DNA of 64,000 nucleotides from Azorinus chamasolen (GCA_963576725.1 OY755243.1:37280743-37344742); one strand, 5' to 3'. Positions 11,295 to 22,606 are shown, counted from the first letter of the stretch. Made by a program: numbers and translations. Notes: generated by a model not told the origin, from the letters alone.

Positions 11295-12285
11295 AATACC
11301 TGTAGAATATATACATCTATACGTCCGAACTGTTGAGGCACACTTATGATATGTTTATATATTCAGAGATAATGTTTATCCTTTGACTAAATGGTTGTAT
11401 CCTTTATTATGTGAACAAATAATTTGAATGCGGGTCTGTTCTACCTCACCCAGGGATACGTCTGTATGAATTGTAAGATCATTCGATCGCATCTCATTTT
11501 ATAATGCTGTAAGTAAGTATTTAGCTTCTCTTCGTTGTGTCATGGTAATCATGCTTTATCTCTTCTATGTGTTCTTGGTAATTTGAATATCATGTCTGGC
11601 TGTCTCTATTGTATTGTCTTAATCATTTACAAATGTGTTGTCCTAATATGAAAATAATTTGTTTCGTAAATGAATCATCTACTTGTTCACATGTATGTTA
11701 TTTCGGCTCTCCTGTAATGGAGGAAGTAAAATTATTTATTACCATTTATTATTATTAGTAGTAGTAGTGGTGGTGGTAGTAGTAATCGTTTTAGTATGTA
11801 CGAAAATCGCCCCTGTGGCTTAAATTGAAAAACATTAGTTTCTGCCAACAGCTGTGTAAAAATATAGTCTGGTCCTTCGGAATTATCAGTTTTAGTGCTT
11901 TTATTTCTGAAATTGAACACCACTTAAGTCGGTGCTAGTGGGCGTGAGAAGTGTTGCACTTTTAGTTACTGCTCATGAACAGACTCAATAAAACCGAGTG
12001 ACACACGCCGAATTATTCAGATTATTACGTATATGTGTTCAGGTATGATTTATGTATATCTTTGAAACATTTATAACTGTTTTGAGCAAAGAGCAAAAGT
12101 CCAAGCGTGCACATACAACAACAAAGTTAAAGTATTAATACCAATTGATTTTATTTGAAGAATACACACATAATCTCACCAGAGAATATTGATATGAAAT
12201 GATGGCACAACAACAAACATATTACTGTGTTATATATTATTTACCCTTTACGAACAGAGTAGACCCGTGATAACACTTTGCTTCT
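11295..12285. other. Gene-free stretch with a TAG/TGG microsatellite
   Basis: A short (TTA/GTA/GTG) run lies at 11741-11783. Around 12245-12285 there is ACGAACAGAGTAGACCCGTG, a scrap of family B. No exon was recognised. Confidence 0.4.
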
Positions 12286-12426
12286 GGATCTATGCTTATA
12301 AAGCATTTTGGTTGAGTCTGAGTTTGTTCTCAAGCTTTTGATTGGTCAGATTTGACGCTCAAATCTGACCAATCAAAAACTGGAGAACGAGCTCTGACTC
12401 AACTAAAAAGTTTTATAAGCATGGAT
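12286..12426 (+). mobile_element. Family D palindromic element
   Basis: Long hairpin: ATGCTTATAAAGCATTTTGG, TTGAGTCTGAGTTTGTTCTC and GATTGGTCAGATTTGA, mirrored by TCAAATCTGACCAATC, GAACGAGCTCTGACTC and TTTTATAAGCAT. The same family occurs at 32983-33156 and 36889-37063. Confidence 0.75.
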
Positions 12427-12784
12427 ACTGGTATAGTATATATCAGATTCTACCGTGTCTTCCATGGTAAACAATCCTGCGTTTATATTACTTGCACGAA
12501 ATTTTCATGAATTAATGGGTAATTAAAACAAAACTTATCTGAAGCGGTAAATCAAAAAAGGCTGGTTTTAAGTCCGTATTACAGAATCGAACAGAATATC
12601 TATTTGGTTTAAGCATTACAGCTCATCACTATCATACAAAAATACAAATACCGAAATACCGATAGCACATGCGTTACATTGTCACATTCAGTATCAGATA
12701 GGACTGGTGTTGTGTAGATTTTTATTTTGTTTTTAGCTAAGATCTATTTTGTGAGAGTGGTATCAATAAAGTTTTTCACAGACA

Positions 12785-13700
12785 TTGTTTTGTACTTATC
12801 ATTGTATGGCTAAAGGCCTGCTATGAGTACACTAGGTAGATATGCGTACATATACAACTATACATTGGTCAGGCATTCAATAAGTTTGAACATGCTCGGT
12901 CTCTGCCAGGAATCATTTGATTTAAAATATTTTCTAAGGTCATCATAGTTAGGACATTCAAGTATAAAATCTTACTCTTCTTCTATGTCGGTCGTTTAAT
13001 TCACAAAACTGACAGTCTTTCATTCCTCGACATCTTTCTATATTGACCTACTTCTATTAAAAGTTTATAAGAAGACACCCAATCAGATTTGAGATATCAC
13101 ATTTCTGTGCTTCGTCTTATCTAGTAAGCTTTAATGTGCAGACACACGAAGTGTTGTCTTGAATTCCTTAAGCAAAATCAAATATGTATAGTTATCAGCG
13201 CTCTCGTGCCATTGAGAAATATAAATATTTTAAACGAGTTTTAACAACAGGTACAAGAACTTCTAAACAAAAATATTCTGGGAATGCCCAAACATCTGCA
13301 AACCCCAAACTACATAACAGATCTAGCATCTTAGTTGACCAGTTACTACTCCTATTGTTATCTTCAATATCCCTTCACTGATTATCGACAACGGCTTTAA
13401 GAATACAATTATCATGTTTATGCGCATAAAACTGTAACCAGATTTTTATTAATGATTCTGATACATCTACTTATAGTGTGCTAGCAACTGTGTTGGTGTT
13501 TTGACATTTGGCAACCATTTACAAAACGTTATATGTATTCTTTCAATGTTATCAGCCTTAACAAAACTCCAAACTTCACAGCTATAATTTAAGATTGCTG
13601 AAACGTAAGAATCAAACAAATTACACACAATGTTACCGTAATGCAGAATGTAATGCAGGGAATCATGTAGAAGACTCCGAAGTGTCGCCTTGCATCCATT
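12785..13700 (-). pseudogene. LINE 3' end remnant, minus strand
   Basis: Broken frames on the minus strand read ILNYSCEVWSFVKADNIERI (about 13590-13530), FCKWLPNVKTPTQLLA, then LLCSLGFADVWAFPEYF (about 13330-13280), RCRGMKDCQFCEL (about 13050-13000) and a tail like ECPNYDDLRKYF. This matches the C-terminal part of molluscan LINE reverse transcriptase proteins. Several frameshifts and stops are present; no intact palm domain is visible. Confidence 0.75.
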
Positions 13701-13739
13701 AACTCTATCGCTGCCAGTGTCTCATCTCTGATTATCTAT

Positions 13740-13940
13740 GCAAATTGTTAAGATCCAGATGAGACACCGAGTAGCTCACGTTTGCTTTCAGCACTGCATA
13801 GGTCAATCCTCTAAATTGGATGTTCAAATTAGTATGAATTCCCCTTGCAAGACACGTAGCAGCTTAATGAAGGGAGAAGGCACGCAGAAAGCTCAAACAG
13901 CTCCTTCCATCATGCATTAAGCAGCCATCCACCTAAAAGA
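13740..13940. mobile_element. Decayed family C and E palindromes
   Basis: GATGAGACACCGAGTAGCTC (family C arm) is followed by GCAGCTTAATGAAGGGAGAAG and CCATCATGCATTAAGCAGCC (family E arms). Both copies are mutated. Confidence 0.45.
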
Positions 13941-14164
13941 TTTCAATTCTTGTTTACTAATTGTCAGATTTGGAGGGTTCCTGTATTTTACACACTGTAC
14001 ACACAACGGAGAGTGTCGTGGACAGTGTTAAGTTTTGCCAGCTGGAATGTGAATTGTTTCGGCCAACACGACGTAGTTTTGTTGCGCCTTTTTTATTACG
14101 TTCAAGGTACCCTGATACAATTTAGCTTCAGAACGCGTTTCTGAGCTTAGACTATGAAGGGTGA

Positions 14165-14395
14165 TCTGTCTGGTAGCAATTTCCTTCTGAGAATGAAATG
14201 GCATCTCCATCTGAAAATAACACAAGCAGGATTATATGTCGGGTAGCAGGCCCCTTCTAAGAGTAAAATAATATATCTGTCTGAAAATAATACAAACAAG
14301 ATATGTCCGGTAGAACGCTCCTTCTGCGAGTAAAACAATCCATCTGAAAGTGATATAAAAGGTCGAGTACAACAACATCTCTGTCTGAAAATAAT
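14165..14395. repeat. Tandem repeat, about 68 bp unit, three to four degenerate copies
   Basis: Units begin TGTC(T/G/C)GGTAG, continue with CCTTCT.AGA.TAAAAT and finish CATCTGAAAATAA.ACAA. Overlapping minus-strand reading frames here come from the repeat. Confidence 0.7.
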
Positions 14396-14750
14396 ATACA
14401 TGTAGTAGTAGAATGTCCCTGTAGCGGCCACTCAATGTAAGACATGTGTAACATGAATCACATTTTGACCAAAGGAAGTTCTCTTCATAACAGACATCCC
14501 CTTTCCAACCCTTCACTGCAAAGACACGCCTCTTACACCTTTGCAAACAGAGTAGACCCAGATAAAATAATATAGATATGATTCTACACTTTCTGACCGT
14601 GGCCAATGTGCCGTTATAGAAACTAATCAAATTAGTATTCATGATGGCATTAAAGCAGTTTAATATTTGTAAATGATTAATTAGGCTAACGCCCGTGTAT
14701 GAAATCCTAGATTATTCAATGTTTGAGTGACCACTGTGGAGGGCCTTTAA

Positions 14751-14981
14751 CCCTTCGCTTGCTATTCGCGTCAATATACATACCTGTAAATAGTGAAGAC
14801 CCAGATGAGACAGCTCCTGCAGGAGCTGTCTCATCAGGGTCTGCACTATTTACAAGTTGATTGTGCAACCAGTGCACTCCACAGCAGTGATTGCACAGCG
14901 AAATACTTGTACACAGTGAGGATACATGTAATTATACAACAGGGCATGAGTAAAGAAGGAGAAAATTCAGCAAGAGAAGGG
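14751..14981 (+). mobile_element. Family B2 MITE, complete, TTAA target site
   Basis: Flanked by TTAA at 14747-14750 and 14982-14985. Ends are CCCTTCGCTTGC and GCAAGAGAAGGG. The centre is the hairpin GTAAATAGTGAAGACCCAGA ... CTGCACTATTTAC with pivot GCTCCTGCAGGAGC. TTAA duplications with CCCTTY ends suggest piggyBac-type mobilisation (inference). Confidence 0.85.
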
Positions 14982-15059
14982 TTAATCAATATCCTGTTGT
15001 AAAATCACCTGTACTTTCTACTGACCTCAGTAGACGGTTTAGCCTTTCAGAAAATACTG

Positions 15060-15140
15060 ACAAGTGTCAAACAGCTTGGATCTTGATAATACACCGAGTG
15101 ACTGGGTGTTTAATCTGAATCCAAGCTGTTTGGAAATGTG
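15060..15140 (+). mobile_element. Family C palindrome
   Basis: CAAACAGCTTGGATCTTGAT and ATCTGAATCCAAGCTGTTTG form the arms, with pivot CACCGAGTGACTGGGTG. Confidence 0.6.
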
Positions 15141-16262
15141 AGTCACGTCCCAAGATAAGACAAATGCTCATAGATCTGGTCTTCGGAATTATGCCGTTGC
15201 AGATACGTGACAGTATAGATTCTGATCAGGTTCTCATTCACATTACTATAACTTGTTTGAAGACTGACATATGCATATAGGTGGCTGTTAACAACCCGGT
15301 TTTTAAGTAGGTTTCAGCTAGTCTGCATTATGGAAGAATCAAGTGACAAATATGTACATACATATTAACATGAAAGCCACAGTGACAAAGCTTTCGAAGA
15401 AGTGCCATAACTCATAGAAATACTCGTGAAATGCCACTCAACATTCGTTCACATCAATTATAAGTAAACTTGTAATGGCTATGCAAAGTGATATTGATCT
15501 GAAACAATTCAAAACCAAGCGCATTGAGGGGCACATGTTTTGCACAAAAACATATCAATATTCATCTACCACTATTTCCCTGTCCAAGCCTCAAGTCAAT
15601 ATTCATATGAGTGCAATACAGCATGTTGACACAGTGCGTTGAATATGAAGAAGTCACATAAAGTCTCAATCATAAAACTGAAGAAATGCAGTAACATGTA
15701 TAGATGGTATTACACGTACACGAGTATTCATTTATTATTGTTTTTTACCAAACGAGTTGTCTAAAATAATATGATACGAGGCTTGCTGAGTGCCATATTT
15801 ATTTTCGTCAAAGAGTTTGGTGCCTCGTGTCATTTTATGTTAGTCAGTTAGTTTGGTATAAATCAATTGCAAATGAACACGAGTGCAAAGTTTTTATCGC
15901 ATGACAGAAAAAAGAATGAGGCATGCGCATTTCCTACGAGTATTCGACTGCTTTCGCCATTTCCGTGTTAAATCACACGAGTAAAAAATTACGAAATCGT
16001 TATATTCGCAGTGTCATGCGATAAACTACCATGTGATTTTAGGCTTAGATAACTTCTACACTCGCTCCATGCTAGTGGCTAACTTGTGATAATACAGCAA
16101 GTGGATATCTCATCAAGCTTCAAACTGACACTGTATAGTTTAGCATTTGAAGAAAAAATTACGTCGATAATTATACCAGACGAAACTTTTGGCAGACTGC
16201 AAGCCATGCAGATGACAACTACTTAGGGTACAAGCTAATATGAAAGTTAAAAGATAATTAAC
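15141..16262. other. Stretch without a recognised exon
   Basis: It should hold any further 3' exons of the minus-strand gene if they are close. A frame near 15270-15320 (minus) starts after TAATGCAG but is short and not convincing. No death-domain-like exon was found. Inverted scraps (CATGACAG ... GTGTCATGCGATAA, 15890-16025) suggest an old MITE. Confidence 0.35.
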
Positions 16263-16373
16263 CACGAGAACAGTATATTCGGATAGTTGCAAATAGCCAA
16301 CACCATGTCCACCCGCTTCGTTTTGAGAAGCGGATTCTGTATATATTGTAAAATGTCCTAGACCCATCAGCAT
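16263..16373 (-). CDS. ZU5/UPA-like gene, exon 9 (probable, 3' border unresolved)
   Basis: Opens in phase 0 after GTATAATCCAG, matching the phase 0 end of the exon at 16787-16920. It reads MLMGLGHFTIYTESASQNE then GGHGVGYLQLSE, an alternating pattern fitting the closing beta strands of a UPA-like fold. The frame stays open to 16140 but becomes hydrophobic and non-homologous looking. A donor before GTTAAT at 16262 is a guess; GTGTTG and GTTCTC are alternatives. Confidence 0.45.
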
Positions 16374-16464
16374 CTGGATTATACCATCCTGTCAACTGGC
16401 CTAGGCTTGTTAGGTTGTAGTAGTTAGTCTATGGAAGTATATTTCCTAAAACATTTACATGTAT

Positions 16465-16740
16465 ATCGCAATTTGATTTGCATAAAAAGTCAACTGACTC
16501 TTGCATTGTACGGGTTAGCAGTTATGTCCCCTGAACACCCTGTGGTCATATCTCCTTCCAGTTATTACCTTACGACATTTTAGTCTATAGACATAATATC
16601 TCCATCCACGTGTTACCTAAGACATTTATATCGCAATTTGATTTGCATAAAAAGGCCAACTGACTCTGGTATTTCAGGGCTTAGTAGGTATGTCCCCTGA
16701 ACACTCTATGGACAGTAAATCTATCCAGTTACTGCCAAAA
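16465..16740 (-). repeat. Two degenerate partial copies of the neighbouring exon end
   Basis: Each copy repeats TATGTCCCCTGAACAC(T/C)CT with flanks ATTTGATTTGCATAAAAAG and CAACTGACTCT, as in the exon at 16787-16920 and its donor side (16752-16860). The copies (about 16490-16570 and 16650-16735) lost the frame and the GTAAGT donor. Confidence 0.7.
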
Positions 16741-16786
16741 GACGTTTGTGTCGAAATTTGATTGACATATATAAAGGTAAACTTAC

Positions 16787-16920
16787 TCGTCTGGCCTTGT
16801 ATGGCTTAGCAGTTATGTCCCCTGAACACTCTATGGACAGAATATCTCCATCCAGTAGACACAAGTGTTCGCTTGGTGCTCCTCCTATAGTGTAACCGGT
16901 CTCTTTCAATTCAGCAATGC
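16787..16920 (-). CDS. ZU5/UPA-like gene, exon 8
   Basis: Acceptor CATATAACCAG, then phase 1 to phase 0 over 134 bases, ending at a GTAAGT donor. It reads IAELKETGYTIGGAPSEHLC, then LLDGDILSIECSGDIT and YKARR. The 'GD.L.I.CSGDI' strand is like parts of UPA-type regions in death-fold proteins. Phase agrees with exon 7 (ends phase 1). The right half of a family A MITE lies directly upstream of the acceptor. Confidence 0.75.
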
Positions 16921-16939
16921 CTGGTTATATGAAAAACAT

Positions 16940-17044
16940 ATAGGAGTGTTCTGTTTTACTTTCACCTTGCTTTAAGCAGCCACCTGCCTTTAATATTTTA
17001 CATAATTGATGTACTTCAGTGGCCGTTATAGAGAAGTTTTACTG
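16940..17044 (+). mobile_element. Right half of a family A MITE
   Basis: Reads TAGGAGTGTTCTGTTTTACT, TTAAGCAGCCACCTGCC and ends GGCCGTTATAGAGAAGTTTT then ACTG followed by TA. The left half is replaced by exon 8 flank, so it is a deletion product or truncated copy. Confidence 0.7.
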
Positions 17045-17045
17045 T

Positions 17046-17761
17046 AGTTTCGTTACATAATTTCGAAATTGTTGGGTATGTTCGTTATATAGTTTCGTAA
17101 CTGGCGTGCATGTTCGGTATGTAGTTCAGAAACGAATTGTAGTTCCGTTATATCGTTCGGACACTGGTGTATAGTTTCGTTATATAGTTCGGACACAGAT
17201 TGCTGTTTCGTTATATAATTCGGATACTGGTGCATGATGTCATTATATAGTCCGGACGCGGATAGTGGTTCATTATATATTTCGGACACTGGTGCATAAT
17301 TTCGTTATATAGTACGGACACTGGTGTATAATTTTGTTATATAGTTCGGACAATGATTATAGTTTCGCTAAACAGTTCGGACACTGGTGTATAATATCGT
17401 TATATAGTTCGGACACGGATAGCAGTTTCGTAATATAGTTCGGACTTTGGTGTATAGTTTCGTTATATAGTTTGGACAATAGTATATAGTTTCGATAATA
17501 GTTATACATGTAGTTTCGTTATACAGTTCGGACTTTGGTGTATAGTTTCGTTATATAGTTTGGACAATAGTATATAGTTTCGATAATAGTTATACATGTA
17601 GTTTCGTTATATAGTTCGGACTTTGGTGTATAGTTTCGTTATATAGTTTGGACAATAGTATATAGTTTCGATAATAGTTCTACATGTAGTTTCGTTATAC
17701 AGTTCGGACACAGGTGTATAGTTTCATTATATAGTTCGAAATTTGGTGTATAGTTTCGTTA
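17046..17761 (+). repeat. Minisatellite, about 33 bp unit, left block
   Basis: Units such as GTTTCGTTATATAGTTCGGA followed by CA(C/T)TGGTGTATA, with variants. A longer higher-order segment including GATAATAGTTATACATGTAG recurs three times at 17480-17690. It lies in intron 7 of the minus-strand gene and resumes at 18991. Confidence 0.9.
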
Positions 17762-18990
17762 TTAGCTCGACTATTAAAAGAATAAAGGAACTTTCATACG
17801 CGCCCGGCGTCGGCGTAGGCGTCTGCGCCCGCGTCACACCTTGGTTAAGGTTTTTATTAAAGTCCAATTTTTGTCTCTTACCTTTGGAACAAAGCTTTGA
17901 AACTTGGAACACGTGTTTACCATCATAAGTTTTACCTGTAGGCAAGAGTGCATAATTGTGTCAAGCATTTTGACATAATTATGGGCCTTTTTAACTTAGA
18001 ATTTTTGGTTAAGGTTTTTGTTAAAGTCCACTTATTTACATAACCCTTTGAAATAAAGCTTTGAAACTTGGAACTCTTGTCTACCATCACAAGCTTCATC
18101 TGTAGACAAGAGTACATACCTCTGCCAAGGATTTTGACAGAAGTATGGCCCTTTTTAACTTAGAATTGTTTGTTAAGGTTTTTGTTGAAGTCCACTGAGA
18201 TAAAGCTTTGAAACTTGGAACACTTGTTTACATAAACCTTTGAGATAAAGCTTTGAAACTTGGAACACTTGTTTACATAAACCTTTGAGATAAAGCTTTT
18301 AAACTTGGAACACTTATTTACCATTACAAGCTTCATCTATAGGCAAGAGTACATAACTCTGTCAAGCATTTTGACAGAATAATCGCCCTTTTTAACTTAG
18401 AATTTTAGTTAAGGTTTTTGTTAAAGTCCATTTATTTACATAACCCTTTGAGATAAAGCTTTGAAACTTGGAACTCTTGTCTACCATCACACGCTTCATC
18501 TGTAGACAAGAGTACATACCTCTGCCAAGCATTTTGACAGAATTATGGCCCTTTTTAACTTAGAATTGTTTGTTAAGGTTTTTGTTGAAGTCCACTGATT
18601 TACATAACCCGTTGAGATAAAGCTTTGACACTTGGAACACTTGTTTACATAAACCTTTGAGATAAAGCTTTCAAACTTGGAACTCTTGTTTACATAAACC
18701 TTTGAGATAAAGCGTTGAAACTTGGAACACGTGTTTACCATCACACGCGTCATCTGTAGGCACGAGTATATAACTCTGTCAATTATTTTATTAGAAATGA
18801 TTGCCCTTTAACTTAGGTTTTTCTTTTCATTAACGATTTCAAAGTGATCCAACATCTTGAATATTATTTAAGATATCTTACTGCTTCTAGTATCAATGGA
18901 CACCATTTTAGTCCACTATCAAGCATTTTTACACTAACAATAATGAGAATAGTCGAGCGCGCTGTCCTGTGACAGCTCTTGTATAGTTCG
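17762..18990 (-). mobile_element. Dispersed element splitting the minisatellite
   Basis: On the minus strand it starts ACAAGAGCTGTCACAGGACA then GCGCGCTCGACTATT and ends CTTTTAATAGTCGAGCT, so GCTCGACTATT occurs inverted at the ends. Inside are copies of TTAAAAAGGGCCATAATT, GGTGAACAAG-like and AGCTTTATCTCAAAGG segments; a 45-bp unit (TTTGAGATAAAGCTTTGAAA) is tripled at 18200-18322 and again at 18610-18740. A block of about 200 bp at 18000 recurs at 18400. Related plus-strand copies are at 61250-61370 and 63674-64000. Confidence 0.75.
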
Positions 18991-19555
18991 TACTTTGGTG
19001 TGTAGTTTCGTTATATAGTAAATAATTCGGAAACTGGTATGTAGTTTGTCCCATAGTTCAAACACTGGTGTGTAATTTCGTTATATAGTTCGGATACTTA
19101 TATGTAGTATTGTTATATAGTTCGGAAATGTACGTAGTTTCGTTACATAATTCTCAAATTGCTGTGTGTGTTTGTTATATAGTTCGGAAACTCGTAAGTA
19201 AGTTGGTTATATGGTTCGGATACTGATTGTAGTTTCGTTATATAGTTCGAAGACCGGTATATAGTTTCGTTATATAGTTCTGAAACTGGTAACTAATTTC
19301 GTTATATAATGTAGTTTGTTTACATAATTCGGAAATTGTTTGGCATGTTCGTCATATGGTTTGAAAACTGATTTGGTTTTTTCGTTATACATTTATATTT
19401 CTGGAACTGGTACCCCACCGGTTTTCGTTATAAAGCTTGAAATCCGGTCGGGTAGTTTCGTTATATAATTTGGAAACTGGTGTATAATTCGTTATAAAGC
19501 TCGGCAGCTGATATTATGTGTAGTTTCATTATATACATAGTTCTTAGATTGATGT
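18991..19555 (+). repeat. Minisatellite, right block
   Basis: Continues the unit of 17046-17761 (TAGTTTCGTTATATAGTTCG) with more divergence and spacing variation. Confidence 0.85.
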
Positions 19556-19756
19556 TAACGTTAACCCCATAGTTCAGGGGTCATAGTTCACTTACTTTCG
19601 TTTACAGCAGGTTTCCAACTGTTGAAAGGAATTTCGTGATAATGTTTTGCATGTGTGTCAACTTGACATTACATGTACATGTAGTTAGTTGACGATATAC
19701 GGAAACACAATGATAGTTCAAACACTAAATTATAATTATCGGTCTTTAAGATGGTT

Positions 19757-19845
19757 GACAGCTTAATGCAGGGTGACAGTTATGCAGAAAGCTCCTCTAG
19801 ATGCTTTCTGCATAACTTTCACCTTGCACTTAGCAGCCACCTGCC
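19757..19845 (+). mobile_element. Family E palindrome
   Basis: CAGCTTAATGCAGGGTGACA, TTATGCAGAAAGCTCCTC and its mirror TGCTTTCTGCATAACTTTC form a hairpin ending in AGCAGCCACCTGC. Pivot GCTCCTCTAGATGC. It lies 54 bases from the donor side of exon 7. Confidence 0.7.
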
Positions 19846-19898
19846 GAAAAAGTCCTAAATTCTTCATTACTAAAAACTTCAAAATATCGAGTGCATAC

Positions 19899-20071
19899 CT
19901 TGTTCTACGAGATCTGCACGCAAACATATGACCACAGCCTGTGAAGGGTCGGATTCCTTCTGTCTGAACATCACCCTGACCGTGTAGTGACCAGTATGGA
20001 GCTGCAGACTATGGACAGCAAGGAGACGATCCTCTACGTTCATGTCATTTGGTAACTCAAGACCGATAACT
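19899..20071 (-). CDS. ZU5/UPA-like gene, exon 7
   Basis: Acceptor TTGTTTTCTCAG and donor GTATGC; 173 bases, phase 2 in and phase 1 out. It reads VIGLELPNDMNVEDRLLAVH, then HTGHYTVRVMFRQKESDP and VVICLRADLVEQ. No stop, good codon use and alternating hydrophobic strands. Phases agree with exons 6 and 8. The ATG upstream in the same frame lies in the intron, so it is not a start. Confidence 0.8.
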
Positions 20072-21220
20072 CTGAGAAAACAAACCACCGATGTATATAT
20101 ATCATCATAAAAAACGTCTACTTTAGAGGGGTTTTAAGGAGCAAATTGTTAAGTGGGTACCAAGGCTTGGATACCGCCAAATGAACTTCGTCAACCATGA
20201 CAATCGATCGTTTCATGTGTCAAAGCAGAGTTTCTTCAATTTCTGTATCATGTACAGTAAGAGTGTCACACAGTTTGGATCCTGATGAGAAGCGCCTCAT
20301 TTGGATTCAAACTGTGTGCAATGGTTATCACGGTTTCTGGTGTCTAAGAGTTAAAGATTACTAACCATTTGTCAACCCTTCGCTTGCTGAATTTTAATAT
20401 ACATTTCTCCTTCTTTACCAATGCATTGTTGTATAGTTACATATATCTTCACTGTGTACGAGTATTTCACTGTGCAATCACTGCTGTGGAGTGCACTGGT
20501 TGCACAATCAACTTGTAAATAGTTCAGACCCTGATGAGACAGCTCCTGTAGGAGCTGTCTCATCTGGGTCTTCACTATTTACAGGTAGGTATATTGACGT
20601 GAACAACAATCGAATGGTTAAAATACAACAACAACACTAAAGATATAACCAAATTAGGTGGTTAGTACAAAATAGAATAAATCTTGCCAGGTTCCATTTC
20701 TTCTTGGAATTGATTATGTTTTACAGTGCTTTCGTAAGTGATCTTTAGATATTGATGTATGCCTGTCTTTAACAATAACAAATGTTTTTCGCAGACTTGT
20801 GGTAGAAACTCTCTAAAACAATAAACGAATACTCAAACATTCGGTAGCTTTAAGGGTAGGGGGCTGTTTAACCATTAACTCTATGAATATTCGTGTTAGA
20901 AATAAGGAATGTGTGAACATTATTTAGCTTAATGTTTATAATGGCATATGAATATGAAAACTTTCAACCCTGATTAAACTGTAGAATATGATCTTATTTA
21001 ATTCTTTAATTACCCACAGAAGTTCTCTGAGCTGGGTCTACTAAATTAACAGAGGTGTTAAAAGTGTGTGTCTATGGAATAAGGTGTGATGAAAGAATAA
21101 AAATAATGCAGACAGCTCCTATAGAAAATAGCTCCTCAAATAAATCTGTCATCTGTCTTGTAGACTCGGTATTAGGTTTACTGTGTTTTCCAGTATTTCA
21201 AAAAGTTTTGATGTGCCTAC
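20072..21220. other. Intron 6 with family C and B2 elements
   Basis: A family C hairpin lies at 20262-20322 (CACAGTTTGGATCCTGATGA / TTGGATTCAAACTGTGTG). A reversed B2 element at about 20370-20618 has ends CAACCCTTCGCTTGC and ATCGAATGG-TTAA and pivot GCTCCTGTAGGAGC. The rest shows nothing recognisable. Confidence 0.7.
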
Positions 21221-21282
21221 CTGTTTTTCTTGTTGCCCGCAGAGACATTTTGCTTTATCATTCTGTATTTCTTGTTGCCCGT
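21221..21282 (-). repeat. Two extra copies of the 3' end of exon 6
   Basis: The exon end GCGGGCAACAAGAAATACAG (minus strand) recurs at 21221-21240 as GCGGGCAACAAGAAAAACAG, followed by a possible GTAGGC donor, and at 21263-21281 without a donor. The first could act as an alternative splice end. Confidence 0.75.
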
Positions 21283-21327
21283 ACATAAAGTTTACCTTTT
21301 CCAGTCTGTATTTCATGCTGTGCTTAC

Positions 21328-21451
21328 CTGTATTTCTTGTTGCCCGCTGTTAAGTGTATTGTCAGTATTTGGTTAGCTTTATTCCAGTCGCAGTCAGCCA
21401 ATTTCCATCCAGAGTCACTTTGTAAGAATATTGTAAACTTACATTCATGAT
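21328..21451 (-). CDS. ZU5/UPA-like gene, exon 6
   Basis: Short exon of 124 bases between TTTGCTTTCAG and a strong CAG|GTAAGC donor, phase 1 in and phase 2 out. It reads HECKFTIFLQSDSGWKLADC, then DWNKANQILTIHLTAGNKKY. It links exon 5 (ends phase 1) to exon 7 (starts phase 2) exactly, which neither could do directly with canonical borders. The 'DSGWKLADCDW' turn suits a globular beta domain. Confidence 0.75.
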
Positions 21452-22077
21452 CTGAAAGCAAAGTATTATAAGACATCAAACACACTCATACAGCAGGTTT
21501 TAAGTTATATCAAGTGAATTCTTTTACACGCTGCTTAAACATTGTATTTACCTTCAAAGGTTTCGTTGATAAAGCCATCAGCTTTCAAGATCCCTGGAGT
21601 TTTAGAGGCGCTGAGAGACTTACTTTCCACCCGGCAACAAAAGCGAACAAAGGGTTGTAAACTCTACTAAGCTGATAATCACTACTTACTTTCATGCATA
21701 AGACATAGGCGGTCGTACAAAATGCATTGCCACCCTAATAACATGAACCAGTTCTAGGGAGGAGTCACCAGCTCAGTAGGGTTTACGCTTTTGTTGCTAA
21801 CTGTCCTTGTACTTCTCAGAATCCAGTGACTAAGCTTATAGCAAGTGTTAACATAACAAGCTCGCTCTCGTTTTAAACCCTATATTACCCCAGCAATAAT
21901 TTCCGATAAAAACATAATTACCTACAGATAAAATGAAATATAGTTCTTATCAACCGTGATGAGAAATGAAACCATGATACTTATTGGGAGAGTGTCAAAC
22001 TATGAACATACCAGTGGTTTGTCTAGGTCTAGTTTTTGCAAACATAAACATGTAGGTTATCAGGGATTTTGTGTGAA

Positions 22078-22318
22078 CCCTTTCCCTCATATTGACGCCT
22101 TTTGACGCCTCTACAAAAGTCACCTGTTGAAACAATTGTGATAAATAGATCATTTGCCCCTATAAATAGATCATTTGCCCCTTTACGAGCAAATGCTCTA
22201 TTTATCACAATTGTTTCAAACTACAAAAATTTAATTTTTTCCTTTTCTCTAGTTAATGCTCCTTTTCGGTAGATTTCGGTAGGTTGGATCTAAAAAAAAT
22301 AGCCTATGAGGTAATGGG
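22078..22318 (+). mobile_element. Family H MITE
   Basis: Left end CCCTTTCCCTCATATTGACG after TGAA (decayed TTAA), right end CCTATGAGGTAATGGG before TTAA at 22319-22322. Centre: GAAACAATTGTGATAAATAG ... CTATTTATCACAATTGTTTC. Part of the left arm is duplicated (ATAAATAGATCATTTGCCCC twice). Confidence 0.75.
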
Positions 22319-22400
22319 TTAACTGTTGTTCGGTCGGAGATGCTCCTCAGGTTCCAAAGTGTTTGTCACTCGAGTCTGGACCTGAGTTCATTCTCAAGTA

Positions 22401-22606
22401 CAGTAAAACCTCTCTATAACGGCCACTAAATTGTGTTAATTATTTGGTATGTAGGGCAGGTGGTTGCTTAAAGCAAGGTGAAAGTAAAACAGAACGCTCC
22501 TATATAGGAGCGTTCTATTTTACTTTCAAATTGCTTTAAGCAGCCACCTGCATATAACACAAAATACTTGATGTAATGTAGTGGCCGTTTCTGAGAGGTT
22601 TTACTG
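22401..22606 (+). mobile_element. Family A MITE, complete
   Basis: CAGTAAAACCTCTCTATAAC to GAGAGGTTTTACTG, TA on both flanks. Hairpin AAAGCAAGGTGAAAGTAAAA ... TTTTACTTTCAAATTGCTTT with pivot CTCCTATATAGGAG. Confidence 0.9.

Noticed and set aside
14028..14642. Overlapping minus-strand frames of 65-136 codons
   Set aside because: They run through the 68-bp tandem repeat and a family B scrap; the protein is repetitive only because the DNA is.
15270..15325. Possible minus-strand exon after TAATGCAG (LAETYLKTGLLTAT)
   Set aside because: It needs phase 1, is short and ends in a stop soon; no similarity to a death domain or other expected C-terminus.
17046..17761. CRISPR-like appearance of regular 33-bp repeats
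   Set aside because: Repeats are contiguous and degenerate without unique spacers, in eukaryotic intron DNA with no cas genes.
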